Assembly: GCA_021767245.1 (NCBI GenBank)
Contig: JAASTO010000164.1
Location: 1-6,033 of the forward strand
Reading direction: 5' to 3'
DNA: 6,033 bases
Source: Balneolaceae bacterium
Lineage (GTDB): Bacteria; Bacteroidota; Rhodothermia; Balneolales; Balneolaceae
Shown here: piece by piece, positions 1 through 4,869 of the stretch
Position numbering within the stretch: position 1 is the stretch's first letter
How the letters are laid out: each line of letters begins with the position of its first letter
Translations under genes and position numbers: made by a program
Notes under the pieces: generated by a model
Told to the model about the DNA's origin: nothing
Seen by the model: the letters and a program-made list of their open reading frames with translations, nothing else
The model's database searches: none

Positions 1-483
1 AGTATTAATATTTTTACAGCCGATATGTATCCTGATCTGAAGATCAGTTCTAATGAAGAAATGATCGTTATAGCTAAAAGTGACTCTCTTCACTTTTCAG
101 AATACGATTTAGCTGGATCAAGGATCTCTGATTTTAAAGACCAAAACTCCCTGATTCCGTTCACTAATGTTGACCTTGATAGTTTAAGCAATAGTAGGGG
201 TGATAAGATCATAAAAGCTATTAACAGTACGGGCAAACCATCCTATTGGCCTGCTTTTGAAGAATTTACAGTAGATCAGGACGGCCGGTACTGGATTAAA
301 CAACATGATCCCTGGAGTGATACGCAACCATGGCTGATCATTGATAAAAGCAGTGATGCTAAATGGACCGTCAATCTGCCTTCCGATATCAAACTTTATC
401 CCGGAGTTCGCGGCAATGCTTACGCCATTCATGAATCACCCAATGGTTTAGCTTCTGTTTATCGATATACCTTTGAGTTTTAG
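1..483 (+). CDS. C-terminal part of a probable beta-propeller protein (5' end outside window)
   Basis: The reading frame is open from base 1 to a TAG at 481-483, giving 160 visible residues. The Met codon at 25 lies inside this open frame and need not be the start, so the gene is treated as cut by the window edge. The visible protein has no helix-rich or membrane segment. It is made of short alternating hydrophobic strands, and the stretch FTVDQDGRYWIK resembles the repeated 'D-x-D/G-G-x-hydrophobic-W' blade motif of six-bladed NHL/SMP-30-like propellers that are common in Bacteroidota and Balneolota. It ends with an aromatic strand (YRYTFEF), as expected for the closing blade. Such proteins are usually exported, but the signal peptide would be upstream and cannot be seen. 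A specific ligand or enzyme activity cannot be assigned. Another beta-rich surface protein remains possible. A 101-bp repeat begins 28 bases after the stop. Confidence 0.5.
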   Translation, partial: SINIFTADMYPDLKISSNEEMIVIAKSDSLHFSEYDLAGSRISDFKDQNSLIPFTNVDLDSLSNSRGDKIIKAINSTGKPSYWPAFEEFTVDQDGRYWIKQHDPWSDTQPWLIIDKSSDAKWTVNLPSDIKLYPGVRGNAYAIHESPNGLASVYRYTFEF

Positions 484-511
484 ATTTAAACCTAATATCA
501 CCCCATCCCCG

Positions 512-612
512 GTCATTCCCGCGAAGGCGGGAATCCAAATGCCTGCCATAGAATCAACTTTTGATTCCTCCTCATACTATTAGATCTCAGGCATTCGCCG
601 TGAGATGACTTT
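512..612 (+). repeat. 101-bp palindromic dispersed repeat, copy 1
   Basis: This segment recurs at 1656-1756 with 98 of 101 identical bases (differences at 536, 559 and 573) and no gaps. It has an ordered set of dyads. The ends are GTCAT (512-516) and ATGAC (605-609). Hairpin 1 at 515-534 has stem ATTCCC/GGGAAT around GCGAAGGC, continued inward by GCG..CGC-type pairing. A central hairpin at 551-567 has 7-bp arms GAATCAA/TTGATTC and a 3-base loop. Hairpin 2 at 584-606 has ATCTCA-GGC / GCC-G-TGAGAT with loop ATTC. An alternative long-range pairing links AATGCCTG (538-545) with CAGGCATT (588-595). No ORF lies inside and no T-run follows, so it is not a typical terminator. The form is that of a REPIN/MITE-like element, which is an inference. 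Confidence 0.85.
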
Positions 613-796
613 CTATGGGCTTTTTACTCTGACCTCTCACCTTATCATAAACAAATTGAACTGCTATACAGACATCATAAATAGACACCATAGTTTCTTT
701 AATCGGCAATTATTTATTGGTTATCAATAAATAATTATTGCTTTTCAAATATTTAATTAATTTATTAGAAACATATTAGAATCAAAATCAATCGTT
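613..796. other. AT-rich intergenic region upstream of the DUF2975-XRE operon
   Basis: There is no credible ORF here. The stretch becomes very AT-rich from about 690 and must contain the promoter of the downstream membrane protein/regulator pair. I could not find a convincing sigma-70 -35/-10 pair or the Bacteroidota TAnnTTTG box. TTGCTT at 738-743 with a T/A-rich hexamer about 17-18 bases downstream is the best candidate but is weak. The only clear structure is the dyad at 708-736, listed separately. The bases just before the ATG at 797 have no Shine-Dalgarno sequence. Confidence 0.5.
708..736. promoter_or_regulatory. perfect 12-bp-arm AT-rich inverted repeat, candidate operator
   Basis: AATTATTTATTG (708-719) and CAATAAATAATT (725-736) are exact reverse complements separated by GTTAT. 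The dyad lies about 60 bases before the start of the DUF2975 gene and just upstream of the weak TTGCTT box. This position and two-fold symmetry suit a dimeric helix-turn-helix repressor, and the XRE protein encoded at 1432-1641 in the same operon is the obvious candidate to bind it. The dyad is seen directly; the operator role is inferred. In such AT-rich DNA a 12-bp perfect arm is less surprising than in balanced DNA. Confidence 0.4.
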
Positions 797-1429
797 ATGA
801 ATCTCAGAAAAGACTGGTCGCTCGCTTATTTCTTGTATTACACATGCTGGATTGGGTATTGGAGTATTGGACTGTACCTGGTTGTAACTATTGCATCAAC
901 TGTAATGGTGAGCTCAGATGGTTATACTCGCCTCCTGGATTTACCAGTAGTGATGGAAGTTGAGGAGTTTTCTGAGTTCAATGAATTACAAATGCCTACA
1001 GCAGCAATTAATATTCCTGAACAATTTTCAATCGACATAGATATTAAGGCACAAACTAACCAACACGGCTTTAATATTGTGCTCCTTTTCTTGATTCAGT
1101 CGCTTAGCAGTTTTGCACTCATGGCCGTGCTCTTTTTGTTAAGTACGATTTTCAAAAATGTTGCTGAAGAAAATCCCTTCGACCCCGTCAATTCTAAAAA
1201 CCTGCTCTATTCCGGGGTAGTTACTTTACTTATTGGATGCATTAATATCACCCTTACTTTTACGCCAATTCCTCTTCTTAGAGAACTCCATTTGCCGGAT
1301 GGTTATGCAATCAAACACCTTAGTTTACCCACCGATATTCTTTTGTTAGTTGGAGTTTCTCTAATTGTACTTGCCTATGTTTTTAAAGAGGGAACCCGAA
1401 TCTACGATGAACAAAAACTGACGGTATAA
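797..1429 (+). CDS. DUF2975 family four-helix membrane protein
   Basis: The 210-residue protein has four predicted membrane helices, at about residues 10-36, 92-119, 136-157 and 180-196. A roughly 55-residue loop rich in acidic residues lies between the first two. After helix 2 comes NPFDPVNSKNL (residues 126-136). This matches the 'NPF-x-x-x-N-x-x-x-L' signature of DUF2975 proteins, which are small inner-membrane proteins of unknown molecular function. Established knowledge of the family is that it is often encoded next to a short XRE/YozG-type regulator, exactly as here: the next gene starts 2 bases after this stop (TAA 1427-1429). The two probably form a membrane sensor/regulator pair, although no ligand can be named. 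The ATG at 797 gives a sensible short cytoplasmic N-terminus (MNLRKDWS) but has no Shine-Dalgarno sequence. GC is about 40% in sampled stretches, clearly lower than in the partner gene. Confidence 0.75.
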   Translation: MNLRKDWSLAYFLYYTCWIGYWSIGLYLVVTIASTVMVSSDGYTRLLDLPVVMEVEEFSEFNELQMPTAAINIPEQFSIDIDIKAQTNQHGFNIVLLFLIQSLSSFALMAVLFLLSTIFKNVAEENPFDPVNSKNLLYSGVVTLLIGCINITLTFTPIPLLRELHLPDGYAIKHLSLPTDILLLVGVSLIVLAYVFKEGTRIYDEQKLTV

Positions 1430-1431
1430 TC

Positions 1432-1641
1432 ATGGCCATAATCGTAAACCTTGACGTCATGCTGGCCAAGCGCAAGATGAGCCTCACCGAGCTTTCGGAA
1501 GAAGTAGGTATCACCATGTCAAACTTATCGATCCTGAAAACCGGCAAGGCTAAGGCTATTCGGTTCTCCACCCTTGAGGCCATCTGCGAAGTACTGGACT
1601 GTCAGCCCGGAGATATTCTGGAGTATTCGGAGGACCAATAA
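1432..1641 (+). CDS. small XRE/Cro-C1 family helix-turn-helix regulator (YozG-like)
   Basis: The 69-residue protein is a single Cro/C1-type DNA-binding fold with almost nothing outside it. Residues 1-12 form a first strand/helix (MAIIVNLDVMLA). MSLTELSEEVGI (16-27) is helix 2 with the usual 'LTELSEEVGIT' turn, and TMSNLSILKTGK (28-39) is the recognition helix. FSTLEAICEVLDCQPGDILEY (45-65) is the closing 'TLEAICEVLDCQPGDIL' signature shared by this short class. It starts 2 bases after the DUF2975 stop and so is translationally coupled to it. Small regulators of this kind commonly accompany DUF2975 proteins and probably act in the cytoplasm on their own promoter. The dyad at 708-736 is a possible target. 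GC is about 52%, higher than the preceding gene. Start choice is firm: ATG 1432 is the only in-frame start that gives a complete fold. Confidence 0.9.
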   Translation: MAIIVNLDVMLAKRKMSLTELSEEVGITMSNLSILKTGKAKAIRFSTLEAICEVLDCQPGDILEYSEDQ

Positions 1642-1655
1642 CTCCTAACCACTCC

Positions 1656-1756
1656 GTCATTCCCGCGAAGGCGGGAATCTAAATGCCTGCCATAGAATCA
1701 ACATTTGATTCCTCCTTATACTATTAGATCTCAGGCATTCGCCGTGAGATGACTTT
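1656..1756 (+). repeat. 101-bp palindromic dispersed repeat, copy 2
   Basis: This is the second copy of the element at 512-612, in the same orientation and 98/101 identical. It begins 14 bases after the XRE stop codon. The hairpins are all preserved: ATTCCC/GGGAAT at 1659-1678, GAATCAA/TTGATTC at 1695-1711 (its loop differs by one base, CAT instead of CTT), and ATCTCA/TGAGAT at 1728-1750. All three differences from copy 1 fall in loops or linkers and none in a stem, which suggests that folding is maintained. Sequence outside the 101 bp is unrelated to the flanks of copy 1, so the edges of the unit are well defined. Confidence 0.85.
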
Positions 1757-1768
1757 GCCTCGATTAGC

Positions 1769-1796
1769 GTAAGGGCGTATCGCAATACGCCCTTAC
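1769..1796. repeat. perfect 12-bp stem hairpin (palindromic intergenic repeat)
   Basis: GTAAGGGCGTAT (1769-1780) and ATACGCCCTTAC (1785-1796) are exact reverse complements around CGCA. The arms match a type of dispersed palindrome (GGGCGTATTGCAATACGCCC-like) that I recall from several phyla, but I cannot search for it here. No T-run follows on either strand, so a role as an intrinsic terminator is weak. It may still halt transcription or protect the 3' end of the operon transcript. It is unrelated in sequence to the 101-bp repeat that ends 12 bases earlier. Confidence 0.7.
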
Positions 1797-1892
1797 TGCA
1801 CACTTGCCCATTAGTTTTTATCTGAAAGAAAAAAATTTGTAAGGATTTCCTTTTTCATCGCTCTCACTTAAAAAGAAAACAAACTGAGAGAT

Positions 1893-2609
1893 ATGACAAA
1901 CCAAGAATCCTTTTCCGTTGAACACTTCCACAGCCGAACCGTCAAAGAAATGCTGCCCGATGAGCAGCCGCGAGAAAAACTCATGAATTACGGTGCCGAC
2001 TCCCTGTCCGATGCCGAACTCCTCGCCATTCTGATCCGCACGGGAACCAAAAAGCTTAACGTGATCGATACAGCCAAAGCCCTGCTAACACAGTTCGGTG
2101 GTTTACACAACCTGGTTCGCAAGGATTGGAAATCGCTTAAGGTGATTCCCGGCATCGCCAAAGTAAAAGCCATCACTCTGGAAGCTTCTTTCGAATTGGC
2201 TCGCCGTTTACAAGTGGCTGCATTGGGGGAAGAAATTCAGATCACGTCACCCGAAGATGTGAACGCTTATTTTGCGCCTAAACTCCGGCACCTTACCAAA
2301 GAAACCTTCATCGTCGGTTTTCTGGATAATGCCAAAAAGCTGATGGGTTTCTCCAAGATCAGCAATGGTGGGAAAACAGCAACCATCGTAGATACAGCCG
2401 AAGTGATGCGACAAGCCGTGCTGAACGAAGCCAACTCCATCATCCTCATCCACAATCACCCCTCAGGACATAATAAAGCCTCCACGGCCGACATCCAGCT
2501 CACCAAACGTATCGCAGAATGCGGCAAACTCTTCGGCATCCCGGTTGATGACCATGTCATCATTGCCGGTTATAATTTTGTGAGTTTGAGAAGCGAGGGG
2601 CTTTTTTGA
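1893..2609 (+). CDS. radC: RadC family JAB/MPN-domain protein
   Basis: The 238-residue length is normal for RadC. The N-terminal part carries the conserved REKLMNYGADSLSDAELLAI block (residues 27-46) and a helix-hairpin-helix around VIPGIAKVKA (84-93), as in other RadC proteins. The C-terminal half is a JAB/MPN metallopeptidase fold. A possible conserved glutamate lies in KETF (E137), and the zinc-binding signature is H187-x-H189-P-S191 with D200 (HNHPSGHNKASTAD). The chain closes with the DDHVIIAG and SLRSEGLF motifs. Despite its name, the family's role in DNA repair is not established; the metal site suggests hydrolase activity and the HhH region suggests nucleic-acid contact. It appears to be a single-gene unit. 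The start ATG 1893 has only a weak GAGAG upstream, but the conserved RadC core begins a few residues later. The TGA stop at 2607-2609 lies at the first bases of the large inverted repeat. Confidence 0.95.
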   Translation: MTNQESFSVEHFHSRTVKEMLPDEQPREKLMNYGADSLSDAELLAILIRTGTKKLNVIDTAKALLTQFGGLHNLVRKDWKSLKVIPGIAKVKAITLEASFELARRLQVAALGEEIQITSPEDVNAYFAPKLRHLTKETFIVGFLDNAKKLMGFSKISNGGKTATIVDTAEVMRQAVLNEANSIILIHNHPSGHNKASTADIQLTKRIAECGKLFGIPVDDHVIIAGYNFVSLRSEGLF

Positions 2610-2736
2610 ATATCCAATACTCTAAACGGAATATTCAATATCCAGATGAAAACTTGGTCATTCCTGTAGATATCAGATAATTCGAGGACAATGTTCGTTA
2701 AGATGAAGACCCTGAAGGGGTCACATATAAATAGCC

Positions 2737-2769
2737 CAGGGTAAAGCCGCGTAAGCGGGTGCAACCCTG
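2737..2769 (+). repeat. nested hairpin, left subunit of the inverted repeat
   Basis: An outer stem CAGGGT (2737-2742)/ACCCTG (2764-2769) encloses an inner stem CCGC (2747-2750)/GCGG (2755-2758) with loop GTAA. It directly follows the left 28-base arm. Its counterpart on the right has the same outer-stem/inner-stem/4-base-loop layout. The 9-mer GTAAGCGGG here (2751-2759) recurs at 2845-2853 in the same direction, hinting at a further decayed copy in the middle. Confidence 0.65.
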
Positions 2770-2948
2770 ATATACATTCCCGAAATAGCAAAAACCCAAG
2801 CAACGAAAGGTGCCAAAATTTCACATAGCTATCGCAGGGTTGGGGTAAGCGGGCACCAAAGCCACTAAAAAGTTGGTTGCCCAAGCTTCGTTAAACGGTA
2901 TAGACTAAATCACCTATTGGGCGAAGCTTTATTTATTCATATTTCTAA
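2770..2948. other. central spacer of the inverted repeat with several nested stems
   Basis: No plausible coding sequence is present. Pairable segments are GCAAC (2800-2804) with GTTGC (2876-2880), GGTGCC (2809-2814) with GGCACC (2852-2857), and the exact 8-bp pair AAGCTTCG (2883-2890) with CGAAGCTT (2922-2929). The first two are nested and could form one long irregular hairpin; the third forms an adjacent one. The arrangement could be a structured RNA, but short complementary pairs also occur by chance, and no known RNA family is recognised. Confidence 0.4.
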
Positions 2949-2989
2949 CCCCGGCCTGCTTCCATGCTACCGCATTTCATTGGCCGAGG
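2949..2989 (-). repeat. nested hairpin, right subunit of the inverted repeat
   Basis: An outer stem CCCCGGCC (2949-2956)/GGCCGAGG (2982-2989), with 7 of 8 pairs formed, encloses ATGC (2964-2967)/GCAT (2972-2975) around TACC. Read on the minus strand, its loop GGTA and linkers resemble the left hairpin, while the stem sequences differ yet remain paired. That pattern of compensated change is expected when the fold, not the sequence, is kept. Confidence 0.6.
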
Positions 2990-3131
2990 CTATTCATATG
3001 TGACCCCTTCAGGGTCGTACAGGAAAATGTTTAATATTCTGTCTTCGAATTAACTGACATCTACATTCCGTGATGGATATTGGATGTTGGATATTCATAC
3101 CTTAGGTAAAATTCAATCAACCACTACATCC

Positions 3132-3674
3132 ATGATCCACGAATTCTTAGGCCGAACTCCTCAGTACAATGATTCCGTTTTTATTGCAGATAGTGCCGAG
3201 ATCATCGGAGATGTAACACTTGGTAATGAAAGCAGTGTATGGTTCAATGTTACCATTCGTGGAGATGTCAACTATATCAAAATCGGTGATCGCAGTAATG
3301 TTCAGGATAACGTCTGCATTCATGTGATGAATCAAACCGGACCCACCGTTATTGGGAATGAGGTTACGATCGGTCACGGAGCCGTGGTGCATGGCTGCAC
3401 CATCAATGATCGTGTATTGGTGGGGATCAATGCAACCATTCTCGATAAAGCCGTCATTGAATCGGATGTGATCGTTGCTGCAGGCACGCTGGTTCCACCC
3501 GGAAAAACTTTAGAAAGTGGCTATTTGTACATGGGTTCCCCGGCTACAAAAGCCCGCAAACTTTCTTTAGAGGAGATCGCCTCTATAAAAAAATATGCCT
3601 CCAACTACGTAAAATACTCCCGTGCCTATCAGGGCAAAGACCAGCATAACGAAAATCCATTCTACACTAAATAA
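3132..3674 (+). CDS. gamma-class carbonic anhydrase-like hexapeptide-repeat protein
   Basis: From ATG 3132 the protein is 180 residues and starts MIHEFLGRTPQ, where family members normally start. The open frame reaches back to an ATG at 3084, but the extra 16 residues would be encoded within and just after the repeat arm and have no family counterpart, so 3132 is preferred. The chain is a left-handed beta-helix of hexapeptide turns (IIGDVTLG...VWFNVTIRGD...IGHGAVVHGC...VLVGINATIL), followed by VPPGK, YMGSPA and a C-terminal helix (about residues 144-165). The three zinc-binding histidines of the gamma-carbonic anhydrase/YrdA/PaaY group are present as H64, H82 and H87 (CIH, GHG, VVHGC). The conserved R43-G-D45 and Q58-D59 are also there. 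The protein is expected to be a cytoplasmic trimer. Whether it hydrates CO2 cannot be told from sequence, since many relatives lack activity. There is no Shine-Dalgarno sequence. Confidence 0.9.
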   Translation: MIHEFLGRTPQYNDSVFIADSAEIIGDVTLGNESSVWFNVTIRGDVNYIKIGDRSNVQDNVCIHVMNQTGPTVIGNEVTIGHGAVVHGCTINDRVLVGINATILDKAVIESDVIVAAGTLVPPGKTLESGYLYMGSPATKARKLSLEEIASIKKYASNYVKYSRAYQGKDQHNENPFYTK

Positions 3675-3682
3675 TTTTTACT

Positions 3683-3709
3683 TTTTAAGTGCTTACTCAG
3701 CACTTAAAA
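3683..3709 (+). other. perfect 10-bp stem hairpin between the carbonic anhydrase gene and hemW
   Basis: TTTTAAGTGC (3683-3692) and GCACTTAAAA (3700-3709) pair exactly around TTACTCA. It starts 8 bases after the carbonic anhydrase stop and ends 19 bases before hemW. The four A residues on the 3' side mean that no free U-run follows, so it is a poor intrinsic terminator in either direction. It may be an mRNA 3'-end or processing structure, or an attenuator within a two-gene transcript. Confidence 0.45.
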
Positions 3710-3728
3710 CAAACACCCAAAAACTCCC

Positions 3729-4865
3729 ATGGCAGGTCTTTACATACACATCCCCTTTTGCAAGCAAGCCTGCTCATACTGCGATTTCTATTTCGTGACA
3801 CAACAAAAGTATAAACAGGAGTTCGTGGATGAATTGATCCGTGAGATCTACTCCCATAAAGATACCCGTTTTACTACAGACCCTATTCAAACGATTTATT
3901 TTGGGGGAGGCACTCCCTCACTCCTAACTCCGGCCCAGGCTGGATCCATCCTCGAAGCCATATATTCCGTGTTTGATGTTCAGGCCGAAGAGATCACCCT
4001 TGAAATGAATCCGGATGATGTGACCCGCGATTTTCTATCGGGGATAAAAAGTGCCGGCATCGATCGTGCAAGTATGGGCGTTCAGAGTTTCGATACCGAT
4101 CTTCTGAATTTTATGCATCGGGCACATACCTCAGATGAAGCCCTCCGCTGCCTGGAGTTACTACAAGCCTCTGATTTCAACGTCTTCACCATAGATCTGA
4201 TCTACGGCAATCCGGGACAATCCCTTGAGGTTTTGGAAAAGGATATTGAAACCATCCTTCAGTTTGATCCTCCCCATATCTCAGCGTATTCGCTCACCGT
4301 GGAGCCCCAAACCAGGCTTGGTAAACAGGTTAAATTAGGGCGAATCGTCCCGCCTGAAGATGATACGGTCGCCCGGCATTTTGATCTGGTGGTCAATAAG
4401 CTGAAGGAGGCCGATATCATGCAATATGAAGTGAGCAACTATGCAAAACCTGGCAAGGAGGCGATTCACAACTCAAACTATTGGGATCATGTGAACTACC
4501 TGGGGCTGGGCCCGGGAGCACATTCTTTTTGGTGGGAGGAAGATCTGAAAACAGCTCATAGGTGGAGTAACAAACCGGACCTCAGGTCTTATTTAAAACA
4601 GGAATGGGAACAGCCTTTCGAACAGGAAACTTTAAACATGCAAGCACTGGCTGAGGAACGGTTAATGCTTGGCCTGCGAACCCGAAAGGGCGTTGCGAGT
4701 AAAGAACTCAGTAGCAGATATCAGTTCTCATTTTCAGAAAAACAGCTTCAGTATATCGATCGATTGGCTGAAGAGGGAAAGGCCATTTTTGATCAAAACC
4801 TCAGGCTCACAACAAAAGGTTTAAAGATCGCAGACACGATCCTATTAGATATTCTGACCAAATAA
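3729..4865 (+). CDS. hemW: radical SAM family heme chaperone HemW
   Basis: The 378-residue length is typical. Near the N-terminus YIHIPFCKQACSYCDF carries the radical SAM cysteines C11-x3-C15-x2-C18 that hold the 4Fe-4S cluster. Residue 20 is Phe where oxygen-independent coproporphyrinogen oxidase (HemN) has a further cysteine, which points to HemW, not HemN. SAM-binding elements follow: YFGGGTPS (residues 57-64), LEMNPDD (91-97), and the SMGVQSFD and IDLIYGNPGQS blocks. The HemW-type HNSNYW motif is at 247-252, followed by the YLGLGPGAHSFW stretch, and the C-terminal HemN-like domain includes ERLMLGLRTRKGV. HemW is known to bind heme and deliver it to haemoproteins in the cytoplasm; older annotations call it a coproporphyrinogen III oxidase-like protein. 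The start ATG 3729 directly precedes the conserved N-terminus and has no Shine-Dalgarno sequence. Its stop lies 4 bases from the stop of the convergent gene. Confidence 0.95.
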   Translation: MAGLYIHIPFCKQACSYCDFYFVTQQKYKQEFVDELIREIYSHKDTRFTTDPIQTIYFGGGTPSLLTPAQAGSILEAIYSVFDVQAEEITLEMNPDDVTRDFLSGIKSAGIDRASMGVQSFDTDLLNFMHRAHTSDEALRCLELLQASDFNVFTIDLIYGNPGQSLEVLEKDIETILQFDPPHISAYSLTVEPQTRLGKQVKLGRIVPPEDDTVARHFDLVVNKLKEADIMQYEVSNYAKPGKEAIHNSNYWDHVNYLGLGPGAHSFWWEEDLKTAHRWSNKPDLRSYLKQEWEQPFEQETLNMQALAEERLMLGLRTRKGVASKELSSRYQFSFSEKQLQYIDRLAEEGKAIFDQNLRLTTKGLKIADTILLDILTK

Positions 4866-4869
4866 GAGT

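Larger units (their letters stand above)
2607..3097. repeat. large imperfect inverted repeat filling the radC-carbonic anhydrase gap
   Basis: Blocks on the left recur in reverse complement and in reverse order on the right. TGAATATCCAA (2607-2617) pairs with 3087-3097, an exact 11-bp match. The 25-base block 2666-2690, containing TAATTCGA, pairs with 3040-3064 at 22/25. The 28-base block 2708-2735, beginning GACCCTGAAGGGG, pairs with 2989-3016 at 27/28 (mismatch 2729/2995). Next inward, each arm has a hairpin of the same design, at 2737-2769 and 2949-2989. The best conserved block is itself palindromic (GACCC-N5-GGGTC). There is no ORF with coding character and no evident target-site duplication. 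It could be two copies of one intergenic repeat lying tail to tail, or a nonautonomous transposable element with long terminal inverted repeats. Confidence 0.8.

Noticed and set aside
184..432. 82-residue minus-strand frame under the propeller fragment
   Set aside because: No family features; the plus-strand frame is open from the window edge and has strand-like blade motifs.
738..767. Sigma-70 promoter TTGCTT plus a T/A-rich hexamer
   Set aside because: The -10 match is poor and such hexamers are common in AT-rich DNA; kept only as a remark.
512..1756. CRISPR array
   Set aside because: There are only two repeat units, each 101 bp and separated by two genes, with no short regularly spaced repeats or cas genes.
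1988..2459. Several minus-strand frames of 60-70 codons under radC
   Set aside because: They lie opposite a clear, conserved gene and have no family character; they are reading-frame shadows.
2588..2607. Terminator-like AGAAGC-GAGGG-GCTTTTT at the end of radC
   Set aside because: The stem has only two GC pairs plus a GU wobble and is wholly within the radC coding end; too weak to call as a terminator.
2570..2884. 104-residue minus-strand frame across the radC end and the repeat region
   Set aside because: It runs through palindromic repeat DNA and the end of radC, has no recognisable domain or start signal, and is best explained as a chance frame.
2607..3097. Complete insertion sequence
   Set aside because: Inverted ends are present, but there is no transposase frame and no visible target-site duplication.
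3147..3392. 81-residue minus-strand frame under the carbonic anhydrase gene
   Set aside because: Shadow of the hexapeptide-repeat gene, whose conserved histidines and repeats confirm the plus-strand frame.
3729..4865. HemN, oxygen-independent coproporphyrinogen III oxidase
   Set aside because: The extra HemN cysteine after the CxxxCxxC motif is replaced by Phe20 and the HNxxYW motif is present, so HemW fits better.
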